From Siphlonurus alternatus (lineage: Eukaryota; Arthropoda; Insecta; Ephemeroptera; Siphlonuridae), in contig OX463780.1 of the NCBI GenBank assembly GCA_949825025.1, positions 47,513,280 to 47,577,279 on the forward strand: a stretch of DNA of 64,000 nucleotides. Reading direction: 5' to 3'. Positions 1 to 15,600 of the stretch are shown here, in pieces. Made by a program: the position numbers and the translations under genes. The notes under the pieces are model-generated. The model had not been told where the DNA came from. It did not search any database and saw only the letters and a program-made list of their open reading frames with translations. Numbering within the stretch: the first letter of the stretch is position 1; every line of letters starts with the position of its first letter.

Positions 1-1039
1 ATATAACTCATAACATATTAATTCAATATAAATCATTAATTTTTCATAACATGTATAATTTCATTGTTGTGATATTATCAATATATTTAAACATTAAGTT
101 CATGTTTTATTAAATGTGACATATTTTAAGGAGGTCACTGTACACATAGGATTATTTAAATAACTGGTTATTAAAGTCTAAAAAGACTGCATTATCATAA
201 CGTAATTTGAATATAACCTCCATTTACCTTTCTTGCATGTCCTTGCATATATTTATTAACTGCATTTTATACAGCATGCATTTTAAATTAATTTTAAATT
301 AAAATATGCATTTTGCAAAATATCTTTTACATAATATATATATGACATTGACGTATAAAAAGGTTGCAAATCATAAATGATTAATGTACTTTGAATAAAT
401 AAACAATAGTATACTGACCTAGTAATACAATAGATAACAGTGAAACCATATATATTATATATTATATGGTGAAACCTTTGTAAAAAAAAAAAAAAAATCA
501 AATCAAATCATCATGATTTTTGCGAGGTTACTGTTTTGCGAAATACGCGATTGATTTGTTTTATCGAACAAGAAAAAAACGTTCTATTTTCGATTTGACA
601 TTTAGACTGATTATTTGTCATACGGTGAAAAAAATAGAGGTTTCATGGTTTTGACGTATAAATTGAATGGATGATTGCAATGTGTGTGCTCTTTCCACGT
701 ACAAGAATATTGTTCCACTTGTTTCTCCTTGATCTTTACAATGGAATCAAAATTTTATCTTTTGATGTAAATGTTAAAGTATCAATTGAAACGAGGAAAA
801 ATGATATAATAATTATTTTATTAAATTTATATAAATGAGTCCGTCAGTCTCAAAAACCACTATTTCTGATAAGGTTCATATTTGTAAACAAGCCAACAAT
901 TTTCTTGAAAGTGGAAGAAAAGGGATTTCTAACAGACTCAAATATTAATCATACATTGATTTCATATGAAAAAATTAATTAGAAGTGACAAATTAAAATG
1001 AAACCAAACATGCAATAATTAAGACTGAAACTTAATAAT

Positions 1040-1157
1040 TACTACGTTTACATGATGGTGTTGTATATACGGATTCGTTGAAGACGCTTCATATAAGAAT
1101 AACATTAATTAGCTGACGTTAACGGATGCTATTAAACACCGTCATGTGAACGTAGTA
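1040..1157. repeat. Foldback element, ACGTTTACATG family, copy 1
   Basis: Inverted arms start TACTACGTTTACATGA and end with the complement (CATGTGAACGTAGTA). This copy is diverged relative to the one at 1403-1512. Confidence 0.75.
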
Positions 1158-1402
1158 GTGTTTATTCTTTTGATACATTCAGTTAACTGAAGCTGCTTAG
1201 CAAGTTTATTTAAAAGTAATAAAAATTTACCGTTCTAAAATTTCTGCGGTGACATCACGATTCATAAATAATGTAATTTTTACGTGTCTCTAAAACGTCT
1301 TCACACAATATTAAATTTCATTTTTTTCTTTAAGTAGAGAAAAGTATTAAATTTATGGAAAGTCATAATCTGATATCTTCAGGAAACGTATTTAATACAA
1401 TC

Positions 1403-1512
1403 ACTACGTTTACATGACGGTGTTTAATGCGTATTCGTTGACGACGCCTCATAAGAATAACATTATCCGTCGTCAACGAATACGCATTAAACACCGTCAT
1501 GTAAACGTAGTC
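1403..1512. repeat. Foldback element, ACGTTTACATG family, copy 2
   Basis: About 110 bp of nearly perfect palindrome. The left arm reads ACTACGTTTACATGACGGTG and continues through TTTAATGCGTATTCGTTGACGACG, repeated in reverse complement at the right end. The non-palindromic centre is CCTCATAAGAATAACATTAT. Non-autonomous MITE-like. Confidence 0.88.
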
Positions 1513-2149
1513 ATTGAGCAATTCTCGGAGCTATCCAGGAAGATAACCAAGTTTTTTACCATCCACGTATGATTGAGTAAAAAGACAGTAAAGCGAGCAT
1601 GATTAGTGAGAAATCTTCCTCGCAAATCGCACCCAGTATTACCAACTGAACTCCAAACTCCATAGAGTTGATTGCGATGGCGTCATGCCCCTATATGTAG
1701 GCCTGAGGTGGGCCAGAATGCACATTATATATATATGTATTGATTTTTTTTATTAAACAAAATAAATTTGGTTTAAAAAATTGTAAAACTATACCAATAT
1801 ACAGTAGATACACTCTAAACTTTTAGATAATTTAAGAACAATTTTTGCACTTTTATTGACCCCGTTTATTCAGTATTAAATTTGTAATTAAAAGTGAGAA
1901 AAGTACTGAAAATAAGGTTTAATTCACCCATTTAATGTACTGAAACCTAAAACAAGTCCTTTCTGTAAGGTGAAAATAATTGTACTGAAAACCTATTCAG
2001 CATCTAATAGTTTAGTGTGATAACATTGAACCCCCCCCCCCCATCTAATGCCACAATATGGGACCACCTCCCGCGCTAGAGACCCTGCAATATTATTTTA
2101 TTATTTCCTGAAGTAAACAAGTCTATAATCACGACTGTCTGGTGTCCAG

Positions 2150-5100
2150 GCTTCGAGTCCCGGCGCGGACAGCGGGGCGAGCGACGGACTGACGCGGCAG
2201 CAACTTGAGCTGATTCAGCAGATCATGCAGCAAACGCAACAGCAGGCGGCGGCCGCGGCAGCAGCGGCGGCGACCAAAGCGGCCGCGGGAGCAGAGAAGA
2301 CCAAGGGCCGAGCGTGGGCCGGACAGGTGAGTGACGTCATCATTCATGGACCAATCAGAGGCTCCATTCATTTAATTAGCAGTAATAACCAATAAAATAT
2401 ATTCAATTTTATGGATTTGAATGGATTCAGGGATTTAGTAAGCTTCTTCCGGGAAGTAATTTGTTCTTATTGGACTGTTTTTAAATCTCCTGCCTCTGAC
2501 TTGTTATTTATGTACTCATAAGGGGAAATATAATAAAATAAAAAGCTAATGTTATAAATAATCTGTTTAAATCCAAATCTTATATGCTATTAATATACAT
2601 ATTAATATATAATATATTATGCTATTATAAGGATCGAGTATGCTAATTTTACTATTTAGTTAAAGAAAAACCTACATTACAAGTTAGTCATATAATATAT
2701 ATTGTGTCGTTATAGATTATTAGAAAAAAACTTAAGTAATTTACTTACAAGTCTAGAATAAATCATATCAATTTCGTTCTACATTAATAATCAGACTATT
2801 TTTTTCAGTCCCATAATGTGAACATCCTTGCAAAGTAATATTTAATCACTATAGCCTGCCAAGCATGCCGTTATAACGCATATTTAACAATAACATGATA
2901 AATTGTTATTAAGGTAGAGATAACGCCGAACAGCTGATCGACGTAGTGCCCTTTGATTAACATGTAAACCTTAGCAAATTGACAAAAATTCTGAATTTTT
3001 TTTGAGAGGCAGATATTAGTGCCTAAAAGCCATAGAAAAAATTTCAAAACGATTTAACGAGCCGATTTTTTTTAATTAATTTTTTTAATTTTCAGCATAG
3101 GGCTTTCCCATGGAGAGCTAAACTAAAAAATTAATTTAAAAAAATCGGCTCGTTAAATGTTTTTTAAACTTTTGCTATGGCTTTTAGGCACTAATATCTG
3201 CCTCTTAAAAAAATTTCAGAATTTTTGTCAATTTGCTAAGGTTTACATGTTAATCAAAGGGAATTACGTGAAACAGCTGTTCGACGTTATCTCTACCTTA
3301 AGATAAAAAAAAGTGACGTATTTAGGACTGATAATTTTCTTAGTGTTTACAAACATATTAAGAATATAAATATTCTTCTAAAACTTCTATAGATGGCTTG
3401 CAATAACTTTTAGTGAAGATAAATCTCCCCCACCTTCTCAAACATATACGCCCCCGTATTTAAGCGCTTACTTAACTTTAAGCACTTACCCCAATACCTA
3501 TAAAATTATAGCTACTACCACTATGCACTTTATAGCAACCATTAAAATACTCAACAGAAAATTTCAAAAAAAGTTTGTACGTTATAGTCTTTTCTATAGA
3601 GAAAATGAAGTTAACTTTTTTTTAAAAAATATATATATTTTTTCATAGTGTTATGTGAATCGTAAACTTTCAAAATTTAATGTTACGTCAGTTGCTTATA
3701 GTCAAAAAATTTAAATTTCAAATTTCAGCGGTAAGCAACTTTTTTGTGTGTTATGAGAGTTGTCGTTGCTTTATTTTCATACAAAAAGAAGCTCATTTTA
3801 GTTACACAATGTCTTTTAATTAAAAGAAATTTTTACTAAAAAAGAGAGAAAACACAAAGGTATTTTTATAACAATTTAAAACATAAGAACAAAAAGAAAA
3901 TAAACACAAAAGAAATTTAAAATAATGAAATGTAAATTAACATAATATTTGTAATAAAAGAAAAGTTACATACTTTTAGCGATTAATTTCAATTGTTATA
4001 TAAAATAAATTGTGTTATTCAATATTGTCTATAGCTGAAAAATAAACAGAATTTTAGACTGATGAGAAAATGATACTTTTTATTTTATTTTTTATTTAAT
4101 TCAAACACGAAGACTTTTGTGTCTTTTGGTCTGATGCACCCTATTTTTACAACATAAAACATGGTAGAGAATTTTGAAGTTATCAAAAATTCTTTATTTC
4201 CACTTATTTTATGTCAAATTAAAAATTTCAATTTTAAACAAGATTTTTGGTGAGAAGTTTTGAGCACGATTCATTCATCCAAGAATTCGCCCTAACTACA
4301 TTAGAGTCAGCCTAAATCAATGACATTGAATTCGATTAAAAAGAATATCTTATTTCTTGAATATTTCTTGAATATTTCTTAAAAAAATACAAAAATGAAG
4401 CCTTAAAAAACGTAAAATTTGTAACTACAATTTTTATTAAAAACTTGACTTGTTATTTGCACTTAACCGTATACATTATATTTCATGTAAATGATAATAC
4501 ACGAGTAGTCTCATATATTGTGATGTGTAGGGTACAGAGTCCTAGATTATCCTAGAGGGTTCATACATATACGCACATTATCCCCTGGCAGCTACTTTAA
4601 TATCGCCTCATAAAGCGCCAGCAGTGGCAGGCGGACAGGTATATGAAGTATATTACAAAGTGCGCAGAGCCTGCAGGAAATTACGTCATTGAGATGAAAT
4701 GAAACCCTCTAAACCATCTTCTCTCTTATGAGAAGCATTAGAATGCATTAACTTGTGTTACTGTATAAATGAAAAGCATGACATAAAGTGAACAATTTCA
4801 ACAACTTATGAGATTGCACATTATTTTGTTTGAATTAAAATATATACATACATAATACCGGGCATTTGACGCAGTGCTGGTATATACGTTTCGTAATCAG
4901 AAAGTCCAATAATTTGATACTATACCGAACGAGTTGTTGCATGCTAAAGAACACCCACTCGTGCATCCAGGAGGTGATTTATGGCATCGTCCATCGATTG
5001 TCGTTAATAAGTTAATAGCGTCACTTGTTACCAGTACCTATAATATAAAATGGTTCATGTTAAAAAATTATATGTATAAAATTTAATAAAAAAAAAACAT

Positions 5101-8100
5101 ACAGTAACTTCAAGAAATGAGCTTTTTATTTAATTGAAAATTTTATTTCAAAATTATTCTTACTTATAACATAACCTTTTACATATTATAAACATTAAAT
5201 TTTATGATCAAAATTAATGTGATATAATATCAAGTGAGTATTGAATTTAAAATTTTACGCTACATGATAATATTTTGTAAACATTTCAATGCTTATATCA
5301 ATCTTTTGTTGTACAGAAAATTATCATTCCAACTAAATATCATGTTTCAAATTCATAGAAATTCTCTAAACATTTCGTATAGCTTTCTTCAATTGAAAAT
5401 CTTCATTATTCCTAAAATTGTTAAGAGTTACGAACTTATAAAATCTAAGAGATGTTTCATACTATTCATAAACTTATTTGGGTTTACATGATAACTTTAC
5501 AAGGAAAGTGATAACGATACTTGAGTAATTAAGGTGGATTTACGTGAGCGATTTTCAGTCGCGGCGTGAATTATGCGCATCACTTGCAATGAAGTACATT
5601 GGCAGTCATATCTGTCGAATTAAAAAAAAACAGCTGCGATTTCTCTACCGCAACCCAGCGAATTTACTTGCCAGGATTTTGATAGATTGTGCGTCAAAAT
5701 TGCGTCGCATCGTTCATGTGAAACCACCTTAATGCGGTGAAGATGTAATTTTCATTGTGTTTCAATCAAAGACAAAACTTCAAACAATATCTCTATCATG
5801 TCGCTGCTATTGCGACGTGCCCATGCATGCAAGGATAACATAATTTGGAGAAGAATTTTCAAACCAAATTTTATTGTCATATTGTCTTTCTGTGACGTCA
5901 TCATTGAGAGAGGCTTCATTGGCGAATTGTTCCGAAGTTTGACGAAAATAGTCGAGCATTTCTTCAATTTGCCATCCTCACCACATCCACTATACTTGCA
6001 AGGGGGCGTGGCTCCAGTCCTACCGCGCTAATGATAATGACGCTCGGTACACAAGTACTATGAAGTACATATTTTATCCCCTCCAATTATAGGCAGCAGC
6101 AGGTAAATACACGTACGTACAAATACTGTGATTTACCGCTCTCTACTCTCTTGTCTCTCAATATAATATAAAACCAACTTTTTTTTTTATCACAAACAAT
6201 TAAAATGAAATTGATTTTGTTGTTCCCATTTATTTTATAGCGTAAATATATTGTATTTTCTTTCCATTAAATTTTAATTTATACTGTATGTATATGAGAT
6301 TTTTTATTGAGATAATAAACTATATATCGTTTAAATATTTTACATTATTTATTCTATTTTTAATAATAAATATTTGAATGAGAATATTTTAAGTAAATGA
6401 GAAATAATTTTCAATCTGAAATATTGGAGATTAAAAATATTATTTAAAAATTGATTTATGAGTTGATCGTACATAATAAATAATAATTTATGATGCGATG
6501 TAAGCAGATTTGATATACGATAATATCACATGAGGACTGCAGCATTACACGTCATTAATATTTAGTGTATTTATAAATAGATAATTTATTATCGGATAAA
6601 TTTATACAATAAACTTATGAATTGTTTAGTCTTCGTTATTACTAACATTTGTAAATTCAAGTCCAAGATTTCTGATAAAATATAAATGCTCATATCAATT
6701 GCCGACCATTCTGACTGAAGTTTCCGTGGTTCCTTTAATTACAACCAGGCAAATGTTGGAATTAGATGTCCCTAGTTTGAAAGATATTAATAAAATCTTA
6801 ATCAACGCTAGATCGAGTCCACAATAAAGATCTGGAAAGTTTTTGGTTAATTTAAGGGGAGAAAATATTGTCGCGTCTAAGGTAGAGCGTCCTGAGCAAA
6901 TTAATAACCATAAGTTATTATTTAATGCAAACAGACAGCCTGTTGACCTGATGACGTAACAGACGGTATGCAACCCGCGACATAAAACTTGCGAGAGAGC
7001 GGGGGGTCAGCGGTGGAGAGAGGGGGGCAATTGGCGGCTAGCACAAGGCAGTACATGCCTGACCGGCAAGTGCGAGGGACGCGAGCAAGTGTGCGATATC
7101 CACTTCTGTAAAACCAGGTACTTCCTAACGTAATAATATGTTCATCAACATTTAACATTGTTTTTATTTAATGTAAATTTACAGTAAAAAATTATCGATT
7201 TCGATTAATTTCATCATTTTTTATCAATCGGTTTATCAGTACTTATAATCCAAATTCAAAAAAAAAATAAATGATTATAACTTGTTAAAACTGTTAATTA
7301 TGTCAATATTAAATTGTAAGTCATTACTTACAATTAAGGGGTATTCACAAAGCCATAAGGCTGGGTTTAGAGCTCAGTATTTTAAGGCTTGATTTTAGAC
7401 TTGATTTTCTATCAGCAAATGTGCACAATTTTCTGGCCTTAAAATATTGAGTTCTAAATTCGGCCTTATCGCTTTGTGAATGTCCCTTATTAACTTAATA
7501 AAAAGTTTAATTAGTAATTCACACAAGTTAAAAAATGTTGTTTCTTATTTTATTTATAGCTTACATTTGAACGACATTAATAGTAAGAGAAAGTTGTTTC
7601 CTTATACAACTGGTAGTTTGATTTAAAACTTAATAGAAACAGAAATTGCTAACTTGTCGGGACTTATCTCATGTTACACTCACTATTTCTTATTTTTTTA
7701 ATGCGAGTTTTTACTGCCACCTCTTCATTGTAAAGGCAATTTTACGTGGGCTTACTTAGTAATAAACCAAACTTTAATTGAAATCATGAAATGCGAGATA
7801 AACATTCTTTTTATTTATTGACCTCTTAATACTACCTTTTTTTTAACAATGAAAATCAATTAACTCAACAGAAGACTCGCGTAGTTAAAAAAAGTAAAGC
7901 GTTTTTTTTTTTTTTTTTTTAATGAACATTAACAGTAGAGTAAAAGTTAACAATTTTCAGATTAAATGCTTCGTATTTAGCTAATGGAATTGAAATTTAA
8001 TCAGGAGAAAAAAATAATTAAATCACAACTCTTTTTATATTATTATATGGAAATCATTGTTACCTACTATGATGGTATAGAATTTAATGACAGTAAAATC

Positions 8101-11100
8101 AAATATTATAACCATTGAATTGAAAAGAATGCAATATTTTTTAGTAGTACATAATATGCGTAGCTAATATTTACTGATATTCATCGTTCATATTAGTAAT
8201 TATTTGTTACATGAAGCGGAAGAGAGCACTAAACTCAATTACTTTGTACGTTAGTTAATATAAAATATTTAAACAAAAAATACAATTGTCGTTACATGGG
8301 ATTACCGACCATTAATGTGCGCCGTAAAGCGTGTAAAAATAACAATAATATATTTTTTATATACTCAAATTAAGCTTCGCGTTTATTAAAGTTAAACACA
8401 ATACATGTGTATATATATATTTTTTTTTTGGTTCTACAACTACATGATTCGTAAAAAACAATTGTTTTATATAAATCTTTCTTTTTTTATAAACGAGATA
8501 AATAATTTTATGTATTTTCTCTCGATGTACAGTTGTACCAGTACATATTCATATAACATGTAAATTTGCGTGGGAATTGCGTAATAAAATACAACAGAAC
8601 GTGTATAAAGTGACATTGTTTTATTTGAATCAAGGTTTTAAATTTTATATCGATTTTTTTTTTATTATACAGACTTAATTGGTTCAAAATATTGGAATAT
8701 AGAAATATTGGTGTATATGTATACAATGATACTTTCTTGATATATTATAATATAGTATAATACTGCTGAGTTAATCCTCGTTTAGAACTGGGTAGAGTTT
8801 GTAACTTTGGTTATATATTATATAACAAATAATAATGAGTTATATTTTATAATTATTGCAAGTCAACATGCGCCCTGTTCGCAAATGATAATCAATAATT
8901 AGATTATCCAATAATGCACAGATGGTTCATGAATCGAATGTGTATTTACTGAATAGAATATATATGGAATTTATTCGTTAATTTACTTTTCATAAAAGGG
9001 TGTATTTACATTCAAATTACTTGAATTTAGTAAACTATAAAATAGAATACATTTTATAAATAAAAGTAACATGACAATCATTGACATGCTCAAACCGCTC
9101 AAACGCATTATTATAATTATAATAAAAAATTATAAAATAATTGAAATTTTCTATAAAACTCAGAACATTATAGTGACACATCATCGGTTTCAAATATCTC
9201 ACATCTTATATACCATATATCCAATCAAGTAATAGTTTATATAAATAACATTTTGTATAAATATAAACTTAAACCTGCAAATACTCATTTCTCTCAACAT
9301 TTGAAAATTGTGTGTACGGACTGTAGGGTATTATATCGAACTTGCGAGAATCAAGCTCTGCTGCTGCGTCCATGCGGGGTTACGGGGTGCGTAAAATAAT
9401 TACACGCCATAATCAAGGTTATTAGTCGCACTGGTGAGCACTGAAGGCTCCAGGGAAGCGAGAAAATAAGATAACACGAGACAAAATTGCCTGTGACGTC
9501 ACGATAAATCTTCTCCATTACTTTAATATTGAATCGCATCTAAATATTTTATCGTAATTTTCTGATTTTCGTAAGTATAATAATTTTGTATGATATTGTT
9601 GTACCTGTTTACCTGTAATTATATATTACCTTGGTTGCACTTCACTCGTACTAAGCTGCTGTGAAAACTTTTGATAGCAAGTAAAATATTAATCTCTTAT
9701 ACTCATAACTTATATATGAAGAGTTGATTTCTATATTTATGGTCGTATAAAATAGCAAGTACCATCAGAAGAAAAGTTTTAGTTTATTTAAAAGTTTAAG
9801 TACACCTTTGAAAAATTAGAACAAGTTTGATGTAGTTATTTTATAAAGATTAACTTAAATTATGAACATTAATTTAAAAAAAAAGAACATAAAAGTACTA
9901 TTTTTTAAGTGTCGTTTTTATCTTTTTTATCTGGTATTCACTGCTTGTGCTAAAGTTACGCTGATGTGCACCGTTGTCGCCAAGGGCAGTGACGTAACTT
10001 TAGCGATTGCACCGAGAAATGTCTACAGTTAATAATTGTTGGTGTCTGCTATGAAGTAAATAATATATGTAACGTGAAACAGGAAACTGGTTTAAATTTT
10101 ATAATTCACAGTTGATGATATAAGGAAATGAAATCATTTTCATATTTTTATTCCGTAATTTTTTTTTATTTGTTTATTCAGAAAAGCAGACCTAATATAT
10201 TCTATACTATAAAAACTTGTACATTTAAACCCAAGAGTTTGGAAAATTCGTAGTCGGGAAACGTTACAACTCCCAACATATTTAATATAATTATTAATTT
10301 TTATTGACAAATTACAGAAAATAAATTATAAACTATCTTATATTCCAAAAGTAACAGAACCATAAAAAATTTATCATTATAGAGCAAATATTAGACATTA
10401 CATTATTTATAATTCTTCTTTAAAATATATCTTTAGGCTCATCATCCGCGCTTACTCTGCAAAATTAAATTAATCAATATTATTTTATTATACTTTTGAA
10501 TATCTTTTACGTATATCTTTAAGACTAATTTTACTAAAAACCTTATAAAATATGAAATTTACAGAAATATAACTTGGAAGGTCTAATTTTCTAAACAGTA
10601 ATTTTATAAATAATTCTGAGACAAATGTTCGTTTATAAATTTTTGCCATTATTTAATTAGTTCACAATTTCTCAATATTTTGTAAAATCAAAACTTTTCA
10701 GCAATTATTCTTTGAAAATTTCATCCTTTCTTAAAACGTCAATGGATTGTTGGTGTCAACAATGATGTCCCAGATTTTAAGTAAATATATTTCACTATAT
10801 ATTATAGCTCATCAATATATCACATTGTATAATTTATAACCATTACTTCAGTGTAATATCTATATATACAAATTGCAGTACCAGCATGATGGCACCGAGC
10901 CAACATTCAAACAAGTAATTATTATAATTAAAGCACTAAAACTCGTTAAATAGGTTTGTAGTGATAATTACACAATAACCGTATTAATTTTAACACTAAT
11001 CTACGAATATTAAAGTATTTATAAACTTTCAGTGCTACTGTTTTTTTTCCCTCTCTTAAACAGATTTCTAATTAGGGTAAAAATGCAGTTTATACAATAG

Positions 11101-12604
11101 AAAGTTTTTCAATTGCAGCATGATGCAGAAAGTATGATGTAGCTTGTAATAAAATTTTATAAAAGTGAAATCGAAAGTTTTGAATTTTTATTAATTTGTT
11201 TGTGAAAAAACAATAAAGTATGATGTAGTTGTTGTTTCAAGTTATATAAAGAGTCACGATTTTTGAAAATATAGACTACTGTTTGTCAACTCTCCATTGT
11301 CTATTACTTGTGATTTAACTAGTCAAGGATATCACTTTCACACTCAAATCTCGCTGTAACAACACGTTATGCTAATCAAAGTTGGCCGCGTGGTAAAAAT
11401 TAACTTTTATTAATCTTAAGTTTGGATACTAATGTATCAAAAAATACAGAAATTACCTGCATGTTTGCAATTTAATTTTATCAGAAATATCAGTGCATTA
11501 TCATAATAGATTCATAAATTCATTGCATCATATTTCTTTAATTAAATATTAACCTACCCCCTTTTTTACCTTGTATAAAAAAATTTACCTTCTAAAAACA
11601 ATTTTATTTTTGGATTTGAAATTAATGAAAGCAAAAAGAGGGGATTTTGAAGCCCAAATAAACCTCCATTTGTTTCTTTACCTGTGTTCTCCGTTTTTAA
11701 ATAATATTCTATTGTGCATTTATGTATGTGTCGAAAAAAAAAATCCCTATAAATTTTTTTATGAAGTTACTGTTTTATTACTGTACGTATATTGCAGTGA
11801 AGACTAAAAGGTATAAATAAATTGATGTCATCGCGATGACCTTTATATTGTGACGCAAGTCCAGGTCACGTGACGCCCCCGCCCCTCCACCCTGACCTGA
11901 CTCACTGATGCAGACTTGAACTGGTTTACAACCGCGGCGGACCACATCTCAAACAACATCGACCGCAATGCAACTACTATTGCTTAAATTATTATTTCTC
12001 TTTGTACCTACAGATTTAATTTCTATAATTTAATATTAATTACGTAACATTAAAGTGACCTATAATTATAAGCATGTAGCAGTAACTTTGGAAGAATGAA
12101 TTATTTATAGTATAGACGAAAAACTTGTTGTACGTATTAAACATTACATAAATTGAAAATGTTAATAAAAAAAATATATGAAAACATTATAAATTTTCCA
12201 ATAGTTAACCACTTTAAATATTGTTGTGGCACTGGTGATCAAACGAACTAAAATGCCATGTTCATTAGAGTTCATTATTTATGAAACGAGATACAAAAAT
12301 AACCTTTACTTGCAATTCTTATAATTAAGACCATGTTTGATCACAATTTCCAGTAATCTGCCTAAATCTTCTAATCAAACTGAATTGAATTTTCCACTGA
12401 ATTGAATTGCCATGGGGCATAGATAAAGGGAGGGATCGTTCGACTTTCTTTTGAAGCACTTAATTAGCATAGGGCCAAATACATAACATGTGGCTGTTAT
12501 TTTTGTTTTCAAGTAACCGTCTTATGGCAGGAAAATGATCTGTTTTTCTATATATTATTATGCTCCTGAAATCTTAAAATCCCAGAATATAATATAATAA
12601 TTCA

Positions 12605-12672
<68 letters not shown>

Positions 12673-15600
12673 TGATATATAATGCATAGAATGCAATATG
12701 TTTATCTACATTGTAACTTCCATTTGAGAGATGGGGACAGAGAAATTCTCAGAAACTTCGTGTATTTTGAATTGATGTTGTAATGAATATTTTAAGTAAC
12801 AAAAAACGAAGTAGGTGCAGCGATCAGTGTCATTCTGATTACCTTGCAGACCACAAGTTAGTGCGAAATAATTACCTGCAAGGGGGATGTTAATATGCAC
12901 TTTCATTATGGAAATGATTAAAAAGGTAGCTTAGGTAAATAAAATATAAAAAAAATGTGATATTTTATACACTACATTAAACATAAAAAAATGTGATATG
13001 ATATTAACATTACAAATATAATTAGCTTATCTATAATTAAATCAATTTTATAAAACATTGTTTAATTAAGTTACCTGATATATAAAACGTATCATGGCTC
13101 CCTCTTTTTCATCGTTATAATCGCTTTTTTTTTTTATAATTATAAAAAAAAAAAACACGACCTTTGGATGTCATTTTGTGTACAGGTATACTTGGCTCCC
13201 CTTTGCGCGCGTGGCGGCTGTGTGCTCGCTTTATAATGAAGTTTATGAAAAAAAAAAAATGCAATGTTAACTTTGTGTACGTAAAAAAAAAAATCAATTT
13301 TTTTTAACGTTATATTATAAAGTGAGCAATGAAAAGTCCTTACAAGTAATAAGTTTTTTTACTGCATATTTAATACCATCAAGGGATTTCATTTACTTTA
13401 ATATATTATTAATGAAATGTTAGGAAATTAAAAATAAAATGGACTAGTAGATTTTTTTTTTTTACACTTTAAGATAACCAGCTATATGACATACATTAAG
13501 TTTTAAACTTTGTAATGGAAAAATTCTTCATTATTTTTTAATACTTTTTTATGTTAAATATAAAATTTTATAACACATTTTGCACTTTCGAACTGCAGTT
13601 TTTAGTATGTAAGACTTAAATGAAATTTATTTTTTTATGTTTTGCATCAAATTTTGCTATTTTTTTCCTGTCGTTGATTTTAACTACCAGAATGAAATGA
13701 GGTAGAATTTTTTTTTAGTTAAACTAAAGACGTATGTCATATATATTCATGCCGAAATTCATGCTTCAAACTTTATTGTAAATTTTGACAGACCGGATAT
13801 ATTAACAACTAAAACAAGACATTCACTACGTTTACATGACGGTGTTTGATGCGTATTCGTTGACGACGGATAATGTTATTCTTATGAGGCGTCGTCAACG
13901 GATACGCATTAAACAACGTCATGTAAACGTAGTAATAATAGTTATGTTAAAATTAGGTTGTTACAATAGTGTGTTATTTTTTTTATATATTTATAAAGTT
14001 ACAGCATGAAAAAGCGGTACATAATAATATGATTTAAGTAAACTTTTAATTTGTGTCAAAAGAGTATTAAGTATTAAAGATTTAATTTTAACTGATATTA
14101 AAAAAATATTTAAAATAAATTTCTAGGAATTTTAAAGTTGTAATGTATTGTTATTCCATTTTCATTTCTTTTGATTGAATTCTCAGAAAAAAATATTAAT
14201 TAAATTCGTTTTATATGTATCAGTATAATTGTGAACTTCAGTTTATATGAAATGAAAAGGGACAATAATTACTGAGCTGTTTTATGAGAGTACCACCTGG
14301 CCCTGCAGGTGTGACCTGGCTATAATTACTTATAAAAAAAACAGACGATTTCTTCTAGGTTTATGTTAGCATTAATTTTAAGAGACATTTCATATTCTTC
14401 GATTAATTTACATTTTTTACGACGATATCGAGGCAGCTGCCTATGATGACGTCAGAGTGTCCGGCCTGTCCCAGCCGTTACATCGCGCCATATTTACCTT
14501 GATACACAATGAAGCGAGAGAGCTTGCTTTGAAATCACAGAGAATCTGACCAAAAGTTTTCATCACGACATCACGGGTTATAATAGATGAGAAACAGGAT
14601 CTTCTTTCTCATCAAAAAATCTTTACAACCCCTTTTCTGATTCCCATAGCTTGAAAAATCTGCGTAACTAAAAAAAAAAAAAAAAATGTGTATAAAAATA
14701 TATAGAAAGCTTTTTAGAATAATATATCGTCACAAATTTATTGCTGCTGTACTCTATCCGGTTTTTTTTACTTATTATTATCATTATATCTTCTCCCCTC
14801 CTATATATATATATATATACCTCCCCTTTTTTACCCTTTCATCTTTTTATTTCGTTGTCCATCCCTCCTAGAGGCGGACTGACCACTGGACCAAACGGGT
14901 AAGAAACTTGCCATCTTGCGCGATGCATCAAATACTCACAAAGGAAGATTTCTATAAGATTTTCTCCCCTTCCATCCACACTTTTATATAAAAGGGTTTC
15001 AGTTATATGCCGTCCATAGCATTTGATTTAACTGACTGGTCATTTAGAAATACGGTATATGCTTCGTTGCCTTTTTTATATCTTATTATCTTATTGATAA
15101 GATTTTTATATTTTTATTGCATTTTACTTTTTTATAAAATTTTCTATTATCTTATATTTATGATTTGAATTGAGATGGAAATATTGCTTTGTTCATTTTA
15201 ATCAAAATATATTTTATATTGGAATTATTTGTTTCTTTTTCGATGCAATAAAAAAGGAATTCTAATATAATTAAATTTTATTCAATTGAAAAAATGTAAT
15301 TTTTATTATTTTTCTTCAAAATAATATTAAGTTTTGATTATTCATAATTGTATTTGCAGTTAATATAATAGGATTGCTTGTAAATTTTTTATAACAATAT
15401 TTTTTGATAACATATTTAATTAAGATTATTTATTAATCTATTAATGCAATAGCATTGAATTAATACATCTCAATTAATAAAGACATGTACGTAAAAAAAT
15501 AACAATAAATCTGATTTTTATTTTATATAATTTGAAACAGAATTTTATACATAGTTCAGTGAAATTTAAGAGAAATATTTTTGAAAAATATTACGTCACG

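Larger units (their letters stand above)
1..2149. other. Non-coding: intron or upstream flank of the ELM2/SANT gene
   Basis: AT-rich sequence without exon-like islands. It contains two foldback elements (1040-1157 and 1403-1512), a C12 run near 2031-2042 and, at 1515-1720, a moderately GC-rich stretch with no open frame I trust. Since exon 2150-2326 begins with a 3' splice site, this is most likely intron. Confidence 0.6.

Noticed and set aside
5544..6031. Two + frames of 62 and 77 codons
   Set aside because: The first lies in a MITE-like element; the second has no splice context, and the antisense frame is equally open.
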